DNA from: JAMCTM01 sp023473545
GTDB taxonomy: Bacteria > Patescibacteriota > Microgenomatia > Levybacterales > UBA12049
Assembly: GCA_023473545.1 (NCBI GenBank)
Contig: JAMCXO010000007.1
Span: 1-32,374 of the forward strand
Length of the DNA: 32,374 bases
Reading direction: 5' to 3'
The position numbers and the translations under genes were made by a program. Under the pieces are notes generated by a model, which was not told the DNA's origin, did no database searches, and saw only the letters and a list, made by a program, of their open reading frames with translations. Each line of letters begins with the position of its first letter. Position 1 is the stretch's first letter. This document shows, in pieces, positions 1 to 6,813 of the stretch.

Positions 1-546
1 TCTCAAGAAGAAGATGACATTGATTTATTTATCATCTCTTCAAGAGGAAATCTTTGGTTTACCCGCTTAATTTTGATTACTATGTTGATTCTGGTGGGGC
101 AATATCGGGGACGTGGCAAGAAAAAATCGCAAAAAATTTGTCTTAATATGTTTCTTGACGAAGACGGATTAATGTTGCCTAAAGAAAGACAAGATTTATA
201 TACCGCTCACGAAATAGCACAGGTAATGCCGGTTTTTGAGCGAAATAATACGTATATTAAATTTTTAGATGCCAATAAATGGGTATTAAAATTCCTGCCG
301 AATGCCTTAGATAGAGTTAGGAATAAAGAATTGGGAGTTAAGAATAAAAAAAGCGATAGATTATTTATTATTTATTATTTATTATTTATTTTGGAACATA
401 TGGCAAAAGCCATACAGCTTTTGTCAATTAATCAGCATAAAACCATAGAAACTATTTCTGATGATCTTCTCGCCTTCCACCCCTTCGACTACAGAAGTTA
501 TGTTTTGAAGGAGTATAATAAACGCCTTAAACATTATGGTTTGTAA
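1..546 (+). CDS. Nucleotidyltransferase-like protein, 5' end outside window
   Basis: The reading frame is open from base 1, so the gene starts upstream; the ATG at 73 is internal. The first residues include DDIDLFIIS, which resembles the metal-binding D-x-D strand of the minimal nucleotidyltransferase (pol-beta) fold, as in SDIDLF-type proteins. About 181 codons remain, ending in TAA at 544-546. The rest is hydrophobic and lysine-rich and matches no catalytic domain I recognise. Bases 318-352 and 361-392 are low-complexity repeats (GAATAAAGAATT-like and TTATTTATTA-like) that are translated in frame. The nucleotide substrate and acceptor cannot be told from this fragment. Calling it a nucleotidyltransferase rests mainly on one motif, so confidence is moderate; that it is coding is more secure, since the frame is long and ends just before a hairpin and the next gene. 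Confidence 0.6.
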   Translation, partial: SQEEDDIDLFIISSRGNLWFTRLILITMLILVGQYRGRGKKKSQKICLNMFLDEDGLMLPKERQDLYTAHEIAQVMPVFERNNTYIKFLDANKWVLKFLPNALDRVRNKELGVKNKKSDRLFIIYYLLFILEHMAKAIQLLSINQHKTIETISDDLLAFHPFDYRSYVLKEYNKRLKHYGL

Positions 547-557
547 TTTTTTCCTAT

Positions 558-588
558 CTGAGTTCCCACCTTCCAGGTGGGAACTCAG
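558..588. repeat. Perfect 14-bp inverted repeat, copy 1 of a dispersed palindrome
   Basis: CTGAGTTCCCACCT (558-571) and AGGTGGGAACTCAG (575-588) form a perfect 14-bp stem around the loop TCC. No T-tract follows, so it is a poor intrinsic terminator on this strand. The same 12-bp core and loop recur at 26836-26862. It lies between the nucleotidyltransferase-like gene and the CoA fusion gene, 9 nt before the latter's start codon. Confidence 0.85.
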
Positions 589-597
589 AGTTAAAAT

Positions 598-1581
598 ATG
601 AAATATAGTTTGGTTGTCTGCGGAGGAACATTTGACCACTTTCATAAAGGCCATAGGGAATTTCTTAATTTTGCCTTATCCAAAGGCAGAAAGGTTTTAA
701 TTGGTATAACAAGTAATAAATATATCAAAGACCAAAAGAGAGACTCCTGCATAGAGCCTTACGGTGTTAGAAAAAAATTCGTGGAAGATTTTTTAGAGCG
801 CGGTAAAGCGATTGGCAGGGTTGAAATAGAACCGATTCACTCTTTATATATGCCACTATCTTGGGATAGGCTGGGGGCGGAAGCGGTTATTGTTTCAAAA
901 AACACCATCGAGGGAGCAAAATTAATAAATAAGAAAAGGACGGAGAAAGGATTACCTCTTTTAAAAATTATAGTAATGCCTCAAATATCAACCGATGGAA
1001 TTATTATATCCTCGTCTCTTATAAGAGAGGGAAAAATCAATCGGGAGGGCATCTCTTACATTAATCCTTTTATCAATAAAACATTTATTTTACCGTCTAA
1101 ATTAAGAGCCTGCCTAAAAAGGCCCTTTGGAAAATTGTGTCACGAAGAAGAAGTAGAACAGGTAGTAAAAAACTCACCGGTCGTAACCGTAGGCGATGTT
1201 ACATCGGCTTTTTTCAGGAAAAAAAATCTTAGACAGGATATTTCAATAGTTGATTTAGCGGTTGGCAGACAAAAAGTCTTCAATAGCGTTTCGGATCTCG
1301 GATTTGAGAAAAATATAAAGATAATTAGAGCTATTAATCCCCAGGGCTTTGTAACGAAAAGTTTAGTAAATGCGGTTATCCGGGGATTTGAGATGAGACA
1401 AAAAGCGGTTTTATTGGTGGACGGCGAGGAAGACCTTGCTGTTTTGCCGGCTGTTTTAGCCTCTCCTCTTGGCACGCGGATATTTTACGGCCAACCTAAT
1501 CGGGGAATAATCTGCATTTGGGTTAATGAAAGCAAAAAAGAAAAGGCGCGGAAACTTATGACCGAATTTAACCCCGAATGA
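598..1581 (+). CDS. Fused archaeal-type phosphopantetheine adenylyltransferase and GTP-dependent dephospho-CoA kinase
   Basis: A 327-residue protein with two domains. Residues 1 to about 155 are a cytidylyltransferase-fold adenylyltransferase: GGTFDHFHKGH (9-19) carries the HxGH nucleotide motif, and ISSSLIREG (137-145) is the ISSTxIR-type motif. Residues about 160-327 match the DUF359 family, the archaeal GTP-dependent dephospho-CoA kinase: VGDVTS (198-203), DISIVD (214-219), NPQG (247-250), GEEDL (276-280) and YGQP (297-300). Together they would convert 4'-phosphopantetheine to dephospho-CoA and then CoA, in the cytoplasm. Bacteria normally use separate CoaD and the unrelated ATP-dependent CoaE; the kinase half here is of archaeal type, and the transferase half looks closer to archaeal and eukaryotic PPAT. 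Domain assignment is confident; activity is inferred from motifs. No Shine-Dalgarno site is visible before the ATG at 598. Confidence 0.88.
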   Translation: MKYSLVVCGGTFDHFHKGHREFLNFALSKGRKVLIGITSNKYIKDQKRDSCIEPYGVRKKFVEDFLERGKAIGRVEIEPIHSLYMPLSWDRLGAEAVIVSKNTIEGAKLINKKRTEKGLPLLKIIVMPQISTDGIIISSSLIREGKINREGISYINPFINKTFILPSKLRACLKRPFGKLCHEEEVEQVVKNSPVVTVGDVTSAFFRKKNLRQDISIVDLAVGRQKVFNSVSDLGFEKNIKIIRAINPQGFVTKSLVNAVIRGFEMRQKAVLLVDGEEDLAVLPAVLASPLGTRIFYGQPNRGIICIWVNESKKEKARKLMTEFNPE

Positions 1582-1602
1582 AATAGTCAATACTAGAGGC
1601 TA

Positions 1603-1630
1603 TTGACAAGTCTATCTTTAATAATATACT
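1603..1630 (+). promoter_or_regulatory. Sigma70-type promoter upstream of greA
   Basis: TTGACA (1603-1608), 16 bp, then TATACT (1625-1630). The predicted start near 1637 gives a leader of about 80 nt that contains the 1672-1694 hairpin. A second -10-like TATAAC (1700-1705) lies 10 nt before the greA start codon and could give a nearly leaderless transcript. Confidence 0.65.
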
Positions 1631-1671
1631 ATTCTTTCGCTAAGTCTAGTGAATAGCTGAATTATAGATTT

Positions 1672-1697
1672 ATTTCCCTCGCGAAGAGGGAAATTTT
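1672..1697 (+). terminator. Hairpin with short T-tract in greA leader (attenuator or terminator)
   Basis: ATTTCCCTC (1672-1680), loop GCGAA, GAGGGAAAT (1686-1694): a perfect 9-bp stem whose end merges with TTTT (1694-1697). It could end transcription from the CoA fusion gene or weakly attenuate the 1603-1630 promoter. The T-tract is short, so termination is uncertain. Confidence 0.5.
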
Positions 1698-1715
1698 ACT
1701 ATAACACAAGAACTT

Positions 1716-2186
1716 ATGGATGCTAAAAAAATTTATCTGACAAAAGAAGGCATAGCGGAGCTTAAAAAGGAGTATCAGGAATTGAATTCGGTTAAAAGGC
1801 CGAGCGTACTGGAACGGATGTCTCAGGCTCGAAGCATGGGTGATTTATCGGAAAACGGGGAATACATAGCCGCCCGCGAAGAGCTTTCTTTTATAGATGG
1901 CCGAATAGATGAGCTTGAAGAATTATTAAAACAGGCGGTTCTGATAGACGAAGGGAAAAAATCTCCGAAGTCTTCTGTTTCGATAGGTTCAACAGTAACC
2001 CTTAACACAAATGGCAAAAAAGAGATTTTCACTGTTGTTGGTGAGTGGGAAGCAGACCCTTCCGCTAAGAAAATATCGCATGAATCTCCTCTTGGAAAGG
2101 CGCTTCTTGACAAAAAAGTCGGGGAAATAGTTGAGGTGGAGGCGCCGGCCGGAAAGATAAGGTACACAATTATTGCGGTGAATTAA
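1716..2186 (+). CDS. greA: Transcription elongation factor GreA
   Basis: A 156-residue protein of normal GreA length (about 158). It binds the RNA polymerase secondary channel and stimulates cleavage of backtracked RNA. The N-terminal coiled coil (about 1-75) carries the signature RPSVLERMSQAR followed by GDLSENGEY, which holds the acidic tip residues (Asp and Glu around positions 43-46). The C-terminal FKBP-like domain (about 80-156) includes the typical SPLGKALLDKKVGE segment. It stands alone behind its own probable promoter (TTGACA-N16-TATACT). The broken acetyltransferase frame starts 10 nt after its stop codon. Identification is secure. Confidence 0.97.
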   Translation: MDAKKIYLTKEGIAELKKEYQELNSVKRPSVLERMSQARSMGDLSENGEYIAAREELSFIDGRIDELEELLKQAVLIDEGKKSPKSSVSIGSTVTLNTNGKKEIFTVVGEWEADPSAKKISHESPLGKALLDKKVGEIVEVEAPAGKIRYTIIAVN

Positions 2187-2196
2187 GCACGCTTTT

Positions 2197-2850
2197 ATGT
2201 CTTTGGAGGAAGAAAGTTCTACGAAAATCACGATTGAATCATTTGGGTCTTTGGATAAAGGTAGCCTGGAATAGGTTTTAGAAGAAGTCGTAGCTGTTGA
2301 AGAAAGAGCGTGGCCCCCTGAACTCCAAGCCTCCAGAGAAAAATTCGAAGCTAGAATTGAAACATTTCCCCAGGGTTTTTTTGCGGCACGGGTTAACGGC
2401 ATAATCAAAGGAGTTTCAACCTCACAAATAATTTTTTATCCATCAAAGCCGACCACATGGGACGGGCTAACAGATAATGGCTTTATAAGAGGGTCTCATA
2501 ACGCGGAAGGAGACACATTATATGTAGTTTCGTTAGGGGTAGACCCAAATGTTCAGGGGATGGGTCTGGGCGGAAGGTTGCTTGAGGCGCAGAAAAATCT
2601 TGCAAGAGAATTGGGTTTGAATTCATTGGTTCTTGGCGCAAGGATCCCCGGTTATAACCAATACTGTTTGGATAATGGAGAGATTACCCCTCAAGAATAT
2701 CTCGGCAGGAGAACCGATAAGAACGAGAGCATAGATTCGGAGATACGCTTTTATGAAAAAAGAGGTCTAAGGGTAAAAGGGATAGTTGCTGGTTTTGAAC
2801 AGGATCCCGCGAGCCGAGATTATGGGGTCATTATGTCCTGGGCGGCCTAA
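2197..2850 (+). pseudogene. GNAT family N-acetyltransferase with in-frame amber codon
   Basis: Reading from ATG 2197 gives 25 codons, then TAG at 2272-2274, then an uninterrupted frame to TAA at 2848-2850. The full frame is 217 codons and looks like one GNAT protein: an N-terminal VEERAWPPEL segment, then GVDPNVQGMGLGGRLL, which is motif A (Q-x-x-G-x-G) for the acetyl-CoA pyrophosphate, then ARIPGYNQY and a C-terminal strand. No ATG, GTG or TTG occurs in frame between the amber codon and ATG 2560, and a start at 2560 would remove the N-terminal half of the fold. Other genes here end in TAG (for example lysS and prfB), so UAG is a normal stop. I read this as a recently inactivated gene or a base-call error. 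The 3' end overlaps the end of the opposite-strand gene by 20 bp. Confidence 0.75.
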
Positions 2851-3493
2851 AGAGTGATTTTAAGATGTGAAAGGCGGCATTGATGTCTTTTTCTGCGAAA
2901 ATAAGAGTCAATTCAAAGCTTGTCGATATCAGCTCGACGATATTTATCTCTTCCCACGCTAATGATTTGAGGAAAAAATAAGTCATCCCCGGGGTGTCTA
3001 TCGCGTTTTTTGGCAGCTGAATCGTGACAGAAGCCAGATTGGTTTTTTCCACAAGAACAGTTTCTCGTCCTAGCATCTTTTTCATTTTACTTTTTAAGGC
3101 GCCACTCATAATCAGGGTTGTTTCGGAGAAACCTTCGGAAAGGGCGAAGAACTGTTTTCCCTGAATTGGATATTGGCTGAAAAATTCGAAGCATGAGCTA
3201 TATAGTTTTTCGGAGTTTAAAACGCTTATCAGTGCCAGATTTGACCTTAGGATCATTTCGGGCGGAGAATTAATAAGTTGGGTATATTTTGGCCTAAAAG
3301 GAGCCTTGGTTTTGATCCGTTTAATAGACATGGTTAAGGATGCCCTGCTTACTTTTTTCATTAGCATATGCTCTATTTCCGGTTTAATATAGTCGGCAAG
3401 AGCGGAAATATTAATGATATTTTTCGCCAACGCCTCGGACAGGTATCTGGATCTCTTAATAACAGTTTTAGTGGCTTCGGGTACGGTTATCAT
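2831..3493 (-). CDS. ACT-domain protein with probable N-terminal winged-helix region
   Basis: A 220-residue protein. The C-terminal part (about 150-215) resembles the ACT module of aspartokinases: a strand with LASVTIQL, then DTPGMTYFFLKSLA, INIVELISTSFELTLIF and a final helix. ACT modules usually bind amino acids and control enzymes or regulators. There is no kinase domain. The N-terminal region (about 10-62), with the segment IINISALADYIKPEIEHML, is helical and looks like a helix-turn-helix of the kind seen in archaeal and bacterial ACT-domain regulators; this part is inference. The gene diverges from tdh-kbl, and its promoter region holds a 16-bp palindrome over the -10 box. The simplest model is a ligand-sensing autoregulator that also controls threonine catabolism. 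The start at 3493 is supported by a TTGACA-N17-TAAAAT promoter ending 6 nt before it. Confidence 0.6.
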   Translation of the reverse strand: MITVPEATKTVIKRSRYLSEALAKNIINISALADYIKPEIEHMLMKKVSRASLTMSIKRIKTKAPFRPKYTQLINSPPEMILRSNLALISVLNSEKLYSSCFEFFSQYPIQGKQFFALSEGFSETTLIMSGALKSKMKKMLGRETVLVEKTNLASVTIQLPKNAIDTPGMTYFFLKSLAWEEINIVELISTSFELTLIFAEKDINAAFHILKSLFRPPRT

Positions 3494-3548
3494 GTTAAAA
3501 TTTTAACAACCAATACTTTTTTTGTCAATAAATGTTAAAAATTTGACT
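3493..3548. promoter_or_regulatory. Divergent promoter region with two operator-like palindromes
   Basis: Leftward promoter: TTGACA (complement of 3523-3528), 17 bp, TAAAAT (complement of 3500-3505) preceded by TG, 6 nt before the ATG at 3493. TGTTAAAATTTTAACA (3493-3508) is a perfect 16-bp palindrome covering this -10. TGTTAAAAATTTGACT (3533-3548) matches it at 13 of 16 positions and covers a rightward -35-like TTGACT (3543-3548), which is 17 bp from TATTTT (3566-3571). The two sites start 40 bp apart, about four helical turns. Confidence 0.6.
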
Positions 3549-3591
3549 TTTAGATAAAATATCTCTATTTTTAATTAGAAAACTATTTTTT

Positions 3592-4608
3592 ATGAATGGT
3601 TTCATGTTAGCAGTAGTTAAAGAAGAGGCCGCGCCCGGGGTTACAATTAAGCAAGTTCCCATACCAAAACCTCAGGAAGACGAAGTTTTGGTAAAGATTA
3701 TATACGCATCAATCTGCGGCACCGATATTGGCATTTATGATTGGAATGATTGGGCGGCGAGTCATATAAAACCGCCAAAAACAATCGGACATGAATTGGT
3801 GGGAGAGGTTCTGGAGATTAATACAAAGGGGAAAACAGACATAAAGATAGGAGACTTAGTTTCTTCCGAAACCCACATCTTCTGCCTTAACTGCTATCAA
3901 TGCACAATTGAAAATTATCATATTTGCGAAAACATGAAGCTTTTTGGCATTGGCAGGGATGGAGCCTTTGCACAGTACGCCACAATCCCATTAAGAACCA
4001 CGTGGAAGAATGATCCAAAAATTCCGGTTGAGGCAATGAGCGTTCAGGAGCCTTTAGGAAACGCGGTAAACGTGGTAACTAAAGCCCAGGTTAAAGATAA
4101 AAAGGTTTTAGTGATGGGACTTGGACCAACAGGATTATGTGCCGGGATGGTAGCTAAAGCATACGGCGCAAAGGAGGTAGTTGGTATTAATAGAAGAGAA
4201 TATCGTAGAGCGCTTGCGAAAAAAGTAGGCTTTGACCGCGTAAGCGATAAGTTGGATCCCAAAGAATATAATACGTTTGATGCGGTTTTGGAAATGAGCG
4301 GAAACAGGCTTGGTATTGAGGTGGCGCTTGAGGGAGTGCGCATTGGCGGCAAAATAATAGCATTTGGAATTCCCAAAGAGGATATATCGATTGATTGGGG
4401 TAAATATCTTATTAATAAAGAACTTTCAATCGGTTCTGTTTTTGGCCGGATGATTTGGGAAACCTGGAAAGACACGACAAAACTTTTACTATCGGGTAAG
4501 GTTGATCTTAGAAAAATTATTACTCATAAATTTAAACTTTCGGAGTTCGAGAAAGCTATGACGGTTATGAAATCCGGAGAATGCGGGAAAGTATTGTTAA
4601 AGCCATAA
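3592..4608 (+). CDS. tdh: L-threonine 3-dehydrogenase
   Basis: A 338-residue zinc-dependent medium-chain dehydrogenase, close to E. coli Tdh in length. It oxidises L-threonine to 2-amino-3-ketobutyrate with NAD+. Catalytic zinc ligands are Cys42 (ICGTD) and His67-Glu68 (GHE). The structural zinc loop has Cys98, Cys101, Cys104 and Cys112. The Rossmann motif is GLGPTG (176-181), and EMSG, SIDWGK and the late ETW segment are typical of Tdh rather than sorbitol dehydrogenase. The next gene, kbl, begins on the last base of its stop codon, the usual tdh-kbl arrangement. ATG 3592 is preferred, but the second Met at 3604 also aligns well. The upstream region carries an operator-like site, so control by the divergent ACT-domain protein is plausible. 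Confidence 0.95.
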   Translation: MNGFMLAVVKEEAAPGVTIKQVPIPKPQEDEVLVKIIYASICGTDIGIYDWNDWAASHIKPPKTIGHELVGEVLEINTKGKTDIKIGDLVSSETHIFCLNCYQCTIENYHICENMKLFGIGRDGAFAQYATIPLRTTWKNDPKIPVEAMSVQEPLGNAVNVVTKAQVKDKKVLVMGLGPTGLCAGMVAKAYGAKEVVGINRREYRRALAKKVGFDRVSDKLDPKEYNTFDAVLEMSGNRLGIEVALEGVRIGGKIIAFGIPKEDISIDWGKYLINKELSIGSVFGRMIWETWKDTTKLLLSGKVDLRKIITHKFKLSEFEKAMTVMKSGECGKVLLKP

Positions 4609-5810
4609 TGAGGAAGGCAATAGATATTTTCTATAAAAGATTGGAAGAGATTACGCGATCGGGAACTGCCCCGCGGGTAATTGAGTCGGGGCAGGGAGCG
4701 TATTTAACTATTAATGGCCGGGAAAAACTTAATTTTTGCTCAAGCCACTATTTGGGTTTAGCCGTTGATGAGAGGCTTAAGAAGGCGGTTGGGGAAGCGG
4801 TTGATAAGTATGGCATCGGTACAGGCTACAGAACCCTTGCCGGCACGCATACGCTTCATCTTGAACTCGAAAAAGCAATCGCGGAATTTAAAGGAACAGA
4901 GGCGGCGGTTGTTTTTTCAAGCGCCTATATGGCAAATTGTGCGGCTATTCAAACCATTATCGGCAAGGAAGATATTGTTATTTCCGACGAGCTGAATCAC
5001 GCCTCAATTATTGACGCAATTAGGCTTTCTCAGGTTAAAAACAAGCTTATTTATAAGCACAGGGACATTAAGAGCCTGGAAGAGGAGTTGCAAACCGCCG
5101 CGAAACTTTCTGAAACTCCGAAATCAAATGGAGAAACCCCTCTTATTTTAATAGTAACCGACGGTGTGTTTTCCATGGACGGGGATTTAGCGCCTCTGCC
5201 TGATATTGTTAAACTGGCTGAAAAATACGGTGTTTTAACCATGGTTGACGACGCTCACGGCGAAGGGGTTTTGGGAAAAGGAGGGCGAGGGATTGTGGAT
5301 CATTTCGGATTGGTAGGCAAGATAGATATTGAGGTTGGCAGCTTATCCAAAGCGTTTTCCGTTTTAGGGGGATTTATCGCGGGAAGAAAGGCACTAATTG
5401 ATTTTTATAACCAGAAGGCAAGACAGAGGTTATTTTCCATTGCCCTGACTATTCCTGACGCGGCTGCCTCTCTTGAGGCAATTAGGATTCTTGAGGAATC
5501 GGACGCGGTTGTTAAAAAATTGTGGGAGAACGTAAATTATCTGAAAGCGGAATTTAAAAAATTGGGTTTTGATACCGGATACTCCGAAACCCCTATTACG
5601 CCTGTCATGCTGGGAGATGATGAAATAGCGAAAAAGTTTAGCGTAAGGCTTTTTGAAGAGGGTGTTTTTGCGAGCGCCATAGTTTTTCCAATGGTTCCCA
5701 AAGGCAAAGCAAGAATTAGGGTAATTCCCTCTGCTATTCATTCTAAAAAAGACCTGGATTTTGCGGTTGGCGCTTTTAGCAAAATAGCCAAAGAACTCCA
5801 CGTGCTATAA
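4608..5810 (+). CDS. kbl: Glycine C-acetyltransferase (2-amino-3-ketobutyrate CoA ligase)
   Basis: A PLP-dependent alpha-oxoamine synthase of 400 residues, matching E. coli Kbl (398). It splits 2-amino-3-ketobutyrate with CoA into glycine and acetyl-CoA, completing threonine breakdown begun by Tdh. Visible motifs: NFCSSHYLGLA, SDELNHASIIDAIRLS, TDGVFSMDGD, VDDAHGEG, and the PLP lysine Lys248 in GSLSKAFS. The C-terminal VPKGKARIRV segment is typical. I place the start at ATG 4608, which overlaps the tdh stop (TAATG) and implies translational coupling; an ATG at 4581 would add nine residues and a longer overlap. Related synthases (serine palmitoyltransferase, BioF) are alternatives, but tdh next door decides it. 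Confidence 0.95.
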   Translation: MRKAIDIFYKRLEEITRSGTAPRVIESGQGAYLTINGREKLNFCSSHYLGLAVDERLKKAVGEAVDKYGIGTGYRTLAGTHTLHLELEKAIAEFKGTEAAVVFSSAYMANCAAIQTIIGKEDIVISDELNHASIIDAIRLSQVKNKLIYKHRDIKSLEEELQTAAKLSETPKSNGETPLILIVTDGVFSMDGDLAPLPDIVKLAEKYGVLTMVDDAHGEGVLGKGGRGIVDHFGLVGKIDIEVGSLSKAFSVLGGFIAGRKALIDFYNQKARQRLFSIALTIPDAAASLEAIRILEESDAVVKKLWENVNYLKAEFKKLGFDTGYSETPITPVMLGDDEIAKKFSVRLFEEGVFASAIVFPMVPKGKARIRVIPSAIHSKKDLDFAVGAFSKIAKELHVL

Positions 5811-5811
5811 T
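5803..5811 (+). promoter_or_regulatory. Extended -10 promoter of murB (leaderless)
   Basis: TGCTATAAT is a consensus extended -10 box located in the last codons of kbl. Only 6 nt separate it from the murB ATG (5818), so the transcript should begin at or next to the start codon. No convincing -35 box or Shine-Dalgarno site is present. Confidence 0.7.
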
Positions 5812-5817
5812 TTCTTC

Positions 5818-6786
5818 ATGACTGTTTTCGAAGATTTACCTCTTAAGGATATTCTCTACTACAAAATCGGCGGCAGGGCAAGATTTGTGGCAGAGATTCA
5901 CAACCGAGAAGATCTTCAGGATGCTTTGGAGTTTGCTGTAAAGAATCATATTACAAATATCCTTCCCTTAGGTCTTGGTTCAAATATTTTAATCAGCGAT
6001 AAGGATTTTAGGGGATTGGTTTTGTGGTTTACAAAACCAGATGCTAATCTTATCAAAAGAAAATCAGAAGCTATTATTGAGTCTTTTTCTTCCAATACCC
6101 TAGATCAGGTAATAAACTTTGCTTTTGAGAATCATCTTACCGGTCTTGAATGGGCCGGGGGGTTACCCTCGACCGTTGGCGCGGCGATAAGGGGCAATGT
6201 TGGCGCTTTTGGCGGCGAAATTAAAGACTGCGTAAAAGAGATTGAAGCTCTTGAATTGTCGGATAATGGTTCTTTCAGGAATTTAAGATTTACGAATTAT
6301 GATTTACGATTTTCCTACAGATCGAGTTTGATTAAAGAAAATAAAAATTTAATTATTACGGATGTATTTTTTAAACTTAAAAAAGCCCACGGAAAAGATC
6401 TGGAAGAAGCGAAAAAAGTTTACGAGGCGAATATTAATTACAGAAAAAATCATCATCCGACAGAATATCCGTCCTGCGGTTCGGTTTTTAAAAATATCAC
6501 GGATTTTGGCCAAGTGCGAAAAATGATTGAGACATGGCCGGATATCCAATCATTGGTTGAAAAAAACTGGCACGGCAAGGTTTCGATGGGCTATATCATC
6601 GGAAGATTAGGATTTCCGGGCCGAATTATTGGGGGGGCGCAGGTTTCGGAAAAACACAGTAATTATATTGTTAATCTCGGAAGTGCCACTTTCAACGATG
6701 TTTATTTCATAATCCAAAAAATAAAAGAAAAATTTTATGCCACTTTCGGTTTTTATCCGCAGGAGGAAGCGGAAATAATTAAGTAA
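5818..6786 (+). CDS. murB: UDP-N-acetylenolpyruvoylglucosamine reductase
   Basis: A 322-residue FAD flavoenzyme that reduces UDP-GlcNAc-enolpyruvate to UDP-MurNAc in peptidoglycan precursor synthesis. Motifs: KIGGRARF near residue 16, LGLGSNILI (51-59) for FAD binding, GLPSTVGAAIRGNVGAFGGE (115-134), YRSS (167-170), and the catalytic serine Ser222 in SCGSVFKN. The C-terminal region has GAQVSEKHSNYIVN and a final acidic segment. Residues about 154-165 are encoded by a repetitive stretch (6286-6310) of the type seen elsewhere in the window and replace a variable loop before YRSS. It has its own promoter although kbl ends only 7 nt upstream. Its presence indicates that the cell makes its own murein. 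Confidence 0.96.
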   Translation: MTVFEDLPLKDILYYKIGGRARFVAEIHNREDLQDALEFAVKNHITNILPLGLGSNILISDKDFRGLVLWFTKPDANLIKRKSEAIIESFSSNTLDQVINFAFENHLTGLEWAGGLPSTVGAAIRGNVGAFGGEIKDCVKEIEALELSDNGSFRNLRFTNYDLRFSYRSSLIKENKNLIITDVFFKLKKAHGKDLEEAKKVYEANINYRKNHHPTEYPSCGSVFKNITDFGQVRKMIETWPDIQSLVEKNWHGKVSMGYIIGRLGFPGRIIGGAQVSEKHSNYIVNLGSATFNDVYFIIQKIKEKFYATFGFYPQEEAEIIK

Positions 6787-6797
6787 AACAAAAATTA

Positions 6798-6806
6798 TGC
6801 TAAAAT
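6798..6806 (+). promoter_or_regulatory. Extended -10 promoter of lysS (leaderless)
   Basis: TGCTAAAAT ends 7 nt before the lysS ATG (6814). The gap between murB and lysS is only 27 nt, so the promoter fills it. No Shine-Dalgarno site precedes the start. Confidence 0.65.
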
Positions 6807-6813
6807 AGAGTTT

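Noticed and set aside
361..392. CRISPR or microsatellite array
   Set aside because: It is a short TTATTTATTA-like repeat without spacers and lies within an open frame.
73..546. Start of the first gene at ATG 73
   Set aside because: The same frame is open to base 1 and encodes the DxD nucleotidyltransferase motif upstream of this ATG, so the gene begins outside the window.
558..588. Palindrome as an intrinsic terminator
   Set aside because: No T-tract follows, and the identical sequence occurs in an unrelated place, which fits a dispersed element better.
1140..1475. Antisense open frames inside conserved genes (here and at 4044-4475, 8128-8538, 12761-13084, 29708-30037)
   Set aside because: They mirror strongly conserved genes, lack start signals and show no recognisable motifs.
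2272..2274. UAG as a reassigned sense codon
   Set aside because: Other clear genes here, such as lysS and prfB, end in TAG at the expected place, and no other conserved gene contains an internal TAG.
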